Below, one piece after another: positions 5,100-7,015 of a DNA stretch of 7,015 bases (position 1 is its first letter; every line of letters starts with the position of its first letter). A program made the translations under genes and the position numbers. The stretch lies in the NCBI GenBank assembly GCA_023409535.1, contig JAEYGZ010000011.1, positions 1 through 7,015 of the forward strand. Reading direction: 5' to 3'. The stretch comes from Bacillota bacterium (GTDB taxonomy: Bacteria; Bacillota; Clostridia; Lachnospirales; Lachnospiraceae). Below the pieces are notes generated by a model. It made no database searches, was not told the DNA's origin, and saw nothing but the letters and a program-made list of their open reading frames with translations.

Positions 5100-6134
5100 T
5101 CAGTCGTTGTCAGTGTCCAGTGAGTAGTTTTTAAAGCGGATGACCTCCTGACCGAGCCAGCCGTTTATCTCTCGGATCCTGTCCTGTAACGGGATAAGCT
5201 CATTGCGGACAAAGACCTTTGCCACTTTCTCAATATCACCCAGCGACCCGACGTTCTCCGGCTTGCCCCCCATCAACTGAAAGGGGATGCGGTGCGCGTC
5301 CAGCAGGTCAGCGGCGCTGGCTTTTTTGATATTAAAAAAATCGTCCTTCGTCGCCACTTCACTGAGGGGGATAATTTTAATGCCGTCGGCTTTTCCCTGC
5401 GGGGCATAGAGAAACAGATTTTTAAAGTTGTTGCGGCCTTTCGACTTCACCATGTTTTCGCGGAGCATTTCGATATCGTTGCGATCCTGCACGGCATCAG
5501 TGACGTACATGATGTATCCGGCATGTGCGCCGTTTTCGTAATACTTGCGGCGGAACAGCGTGGCTGACTCATTCAGCCAGGCAGAGTTAAGGGCGCTGAG
5601 ATATTCCGGCATGCCGTACAGCTCCTGATTAATATCCGGCTCCAGCAGATGAAACACGGAGCCGGGCGCGAAAGGTGTCGGCTCGTTGAAGGACGGCACC
5701 CACCAGTAAACATCCTCCTCCACGCCACGGCGGGTATATTTTGCCGGTGAGGTTTCCAGTCTGATGATCTTACCGGTGGTGCTGTAACGCTTTTCCAGAA
5801 ACGCATTACCGAACACCAGAAAATCCAGCACAAAGCGGCTGAAATCCTGCTGGGAAAGCCACGGATGCGGGATAAATGTCGAGGCCAGAATATTGCGTTT
5901 AACGTAAATCGGTGAGCTGTGATGCACGGCAGCACGCAGGCTTTTTGCCAGACCGGTAAAGCTGATTGGTGGCTCATACCATCTGCCGTTACTGATGCAT
6001 TCGACGTAATCCAGAATGTCACGGCGGTCGAGTACCGGCACCGGCTCACCAAAGGTGAATGCCTCCATTTTCGGGGCGCTGGCGGTCATTGTTTTTGCCG
6101 CAGGTTGCGGTGTTTTCCCTTTTTTCTTGCTCAT
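5100..6134 (-). CDS. Q: P2 portal protein gpQ
   Basis: Portal (head-tail connector) protein that forms the ring at the unique capsid vertex through which the terminase pumps DNA. It is 344 residues, the P2 gpQ length, and matches P2 gpQ nearly throughout as I recall it (for example MSKKKGKTPQPAAKTMTASA, NILASTFIPHPWLSQQDFSR, SAWLNESATLFRRKYYENGA, GGKPENVGSLGDIEK). No frameshift or gap is seen. The ATG at 6134-6132 overlaps the TGA of gene P by one base (TGATG), and its ribosome site GGAG (plus 6143-6146) lies inside the end of P, so Q is translationally coupled to P. In P2 the pair is transcribed leftward from a late promoter activated by Ogr. That promoter is beyond the right edge. Confidence 0.97.
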   Translation of the reverse strand: MSKKKGKTPQPAAKTMTASAPKMEAFTFGEPVPVLDRRDILDYVECISNGRWYEPPISFTGLAKSLRAAVHHSSPIYVKRNILASTFIPHPWLSQQDFSRFVLDFLVFGNAFLEKRYSTTGKIIRLETSPAKYTRRGVEEDVYWWVPSFNEPTPFAPGSVFHLLEPDINQELYGMPEYLSALNSAWLNESATLFRRKYYENGAHAGYIMYVTDAVQDRNDIEMLRENMVKSKGRNNFKNLFLYAPQGKADGIKIIPLSEVATKDDFFNIKKASAADLLDAHRIPFQLMGGKPENVGSLGDIEKVAKVFVRNELIPLQDRIREINGWLGQEVIRFKNYSLDTDND

Positions 6135-7015
6135 CAGTAAAACTCCAGAATGGTGGATGTCAGCGGGGTGCTGATACCGGCGGTGAGTGGCTCATTTAAC
6201 AGGGCGTGCATGGTCGCCCAGGCGAGGTCGGCATGACTGGCTTCCTCGCTGCGGCTGGCCTCATAGGTGGCGCTGCGCCCGCTGCTGGTCATGGTCTTGC
6301 GGATAGCCATAAACGAGCTGGTGATGTCGGTGGCGCTGACGTCATATTCCAGACAGCCACGGCGGATAACGTCTTTTGCCTTGAGCACCATTGCGGTTTT
6401 CATTTCCGGCGTGTAGCGGATATCACGCGCGGCGGGATAGAACGAGCGCACGAGCTGGAACACGCCGACACCGAGGCCGGTGGCATCAATACCGATGTAT
6501 TCGACGTTATATTTTTCGGTGAGTTTGCGGATGGATTCCGCCTGGGTGGCAAAGTCCATACCTTTCCACTGGTGACGCTCAAGTATTCTGAATTTGCCAC
6601 CGGCCACCACCGGCGGTGCCAGTACCACGCATCCGGCGCTGTCGCCACGGTGTGACGGGTCGTAACCAATCCATACCGGGCGGGAGCCGAACGGATTGGC
6701 GGCAAACGGCGCATAGTCTTCCCATTCTTCCAGCGTGTCGACCATGCAGCGTTGCAGCTCCTCGAACGGGAACACCGACGCCTTGTCGTCAACAAATTCA
6801 CACATGAACAGGTTTTTAAAATCGTCGGCGCTGTTTTCGCGTTTAAGCTGCTCAATGTCGAACAATGTGCAGCCACCTTTCAGGGCGTCCTCAATGGTGA
6901 CAATCTGCCGCCACTGGCCGTCCGCACAGAGAAGACCTCCGGCAAGGGCGTTATGACTGACGTCGATTTCCACGCGTTCGGCGGCGCTGGCGCGTCCCCG
7001 GTTGAACAGTTCACC
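6134..7015 (-). CDS. P: P2 terminase ATPase/nuclease gpP, C-terminal 293 residues (runs off right edge)
   Basis: Large, ATP-hydrolysing terminase subunit that drives DNA packaging and cuts at cos together with gpM. About half of the roughly 590-residue protein is visible. The reading frame is open to the window edge (first visible residues GELFNRGRASAAERVEIDV), so the GTG at 6973 is internal, not a start. The ATPase domain with Walker motifs lies outside. The visible part contains the RNase H-fold nuclease domain. Its probable metal-binding acids are in WIGYDPSH (Asp at visible residue 119), YIGIDATGLG (Asp177) and SHADLAWATMHAL (Asp263). The gene ends with TGA overlapping the Q start. Nothing in the visible part is broken. 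Confidence 0.95.
   Translation of the reverse strand, partial: GELFNRGRASAAERVEIDVSHNALAGGLLCADGQWRQIVTIEDALKGGCTLFDIEQLKRENSADDFKNLFMCEFVDDKASVFPFEELQRCMVDTLEEWEDYAPFAANPFGSRPVWIGYDPSHRGDSAGCVVLAPPVVAGGKFRILERHQWKGMDFATQAESIRKLTEKYNVEYIGIDATGLGVGVFQLVRSFYPAARDIRYTPEMKTAMVLKAKDVIRRGCLEYDVSATDITSSFMAIRKTMTSSGRSATYEASRSEEASHADLAWATMHALLNEPLTAGISTPLTSTILEFY

Larger units (their letters stand above)
1..7015. mobile_element. Part of a P2-like prophage carrying a defence cassette
   Basis: The gene order int (minus), C (minus), cox (plus), cargo, cos, Q (minus), P (minus) matches the P2 genome read across its cohesive end, as expected for a prophage integrated through attP. The 19-nt P2 cos sequence is present intact at 4912-4930. 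The P2 replication and conversion genes normally found between cox and cos are absent and two AT-rich defence genes stand there instead. Neither prophage end (attL/attR) lies in the window. In P2, attP lies downstream of int, so the nearer one should be beyond the left edge. Confidence 0.95.

Noticed and set aside
5292..6956. Several plus-strand and other-frame open frames over Q and P
   Set aside because: GC-rich shadow frames of the portal and terminase genes; the latter match P2 over their whole visible length.
6971..6973. GTG as the start of the gene P reading frame
   Set aside because: The frame is open to the window edge with P2-like residues before it and the nuclease domain needs its N-terminal ATPase domain; the codon is internal.
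1..7015. tRNA genes, CRISPR arrays, insertion sequences, riboswitches
   Set aside because: No cloverleaf, no regularly spaced long repeats, no transposase motifs and no recognised aptamer were found on either strand by eye.

Overview
The window is part of a P2-like prophage (genus Peduovirus type), almost certainly from Escherichia coli or a close enterobacterial relative. The 146 visible residues of the integrase, the C-terminal part of the C repressor, the first 70 residues of Cox, the cos site and the portal protein gpQ all read like phage P2 as I recall it. No database search was run. The comparisons with P2 are from memory.

Layout. Positions 1-439 (minus strand) hold the first 146 codons of the P2-type integrase, which runs off the left edge. 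Positions 555-854 (minus) hold a 99-residue C repressor. Positions 855-975 are the divergent lysis/lysogeny control region, with helically phased 9-bp repeats. Positions 976-1566 (plus) encode a Cox protein whose first 70 residues are P2-like and whose last 126 residues are foreign. After an AT-rich intergenic stretch comes a two-gene cassette, plus strand, 1688-4754: a SIR2-fold NADase-like protein and a HerA-type hexameric ATPase, overlapping by 14 nt. This is the two-gene antiphage system known as SIR2-HerA. Positions 4755-5099 are gene-free and carry the P2 19-nt cohesive-end site (cos) plus terminators. The right third, minus strand, holds the portal gene Q and the 3' half of the terminase ATPase/nuclease gene P, overlapping by one base.

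Working together. Int, C and Cox form the integration/excision and lysogeny switch. Q and P form the head-filling machinery that acts on cos. The SIR2-HerA pair is cargo that is expected to protect the lysogen against other phages by depleting NAD+ and aborting infection. It sits where P2 carries its lysogenic-conversion genes tin and old.

The main oddity is what is absent. In P2 the interval from cox to cos holds orf78, B, orf80-83, A (the replication initiator, which also contains the origin), orf91, tin and old. Here it holds only the SIR2-HerA cassette, and the junction falls inside cox, right at a GC-rich 7-bp hairpin. The prophage therefore appears to have lost its replication module while keeping the integration genes, repressor, cos and packaging genes. 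It is probably a locked, domesticated prophage that keeps its immunity and an added defence cassette.
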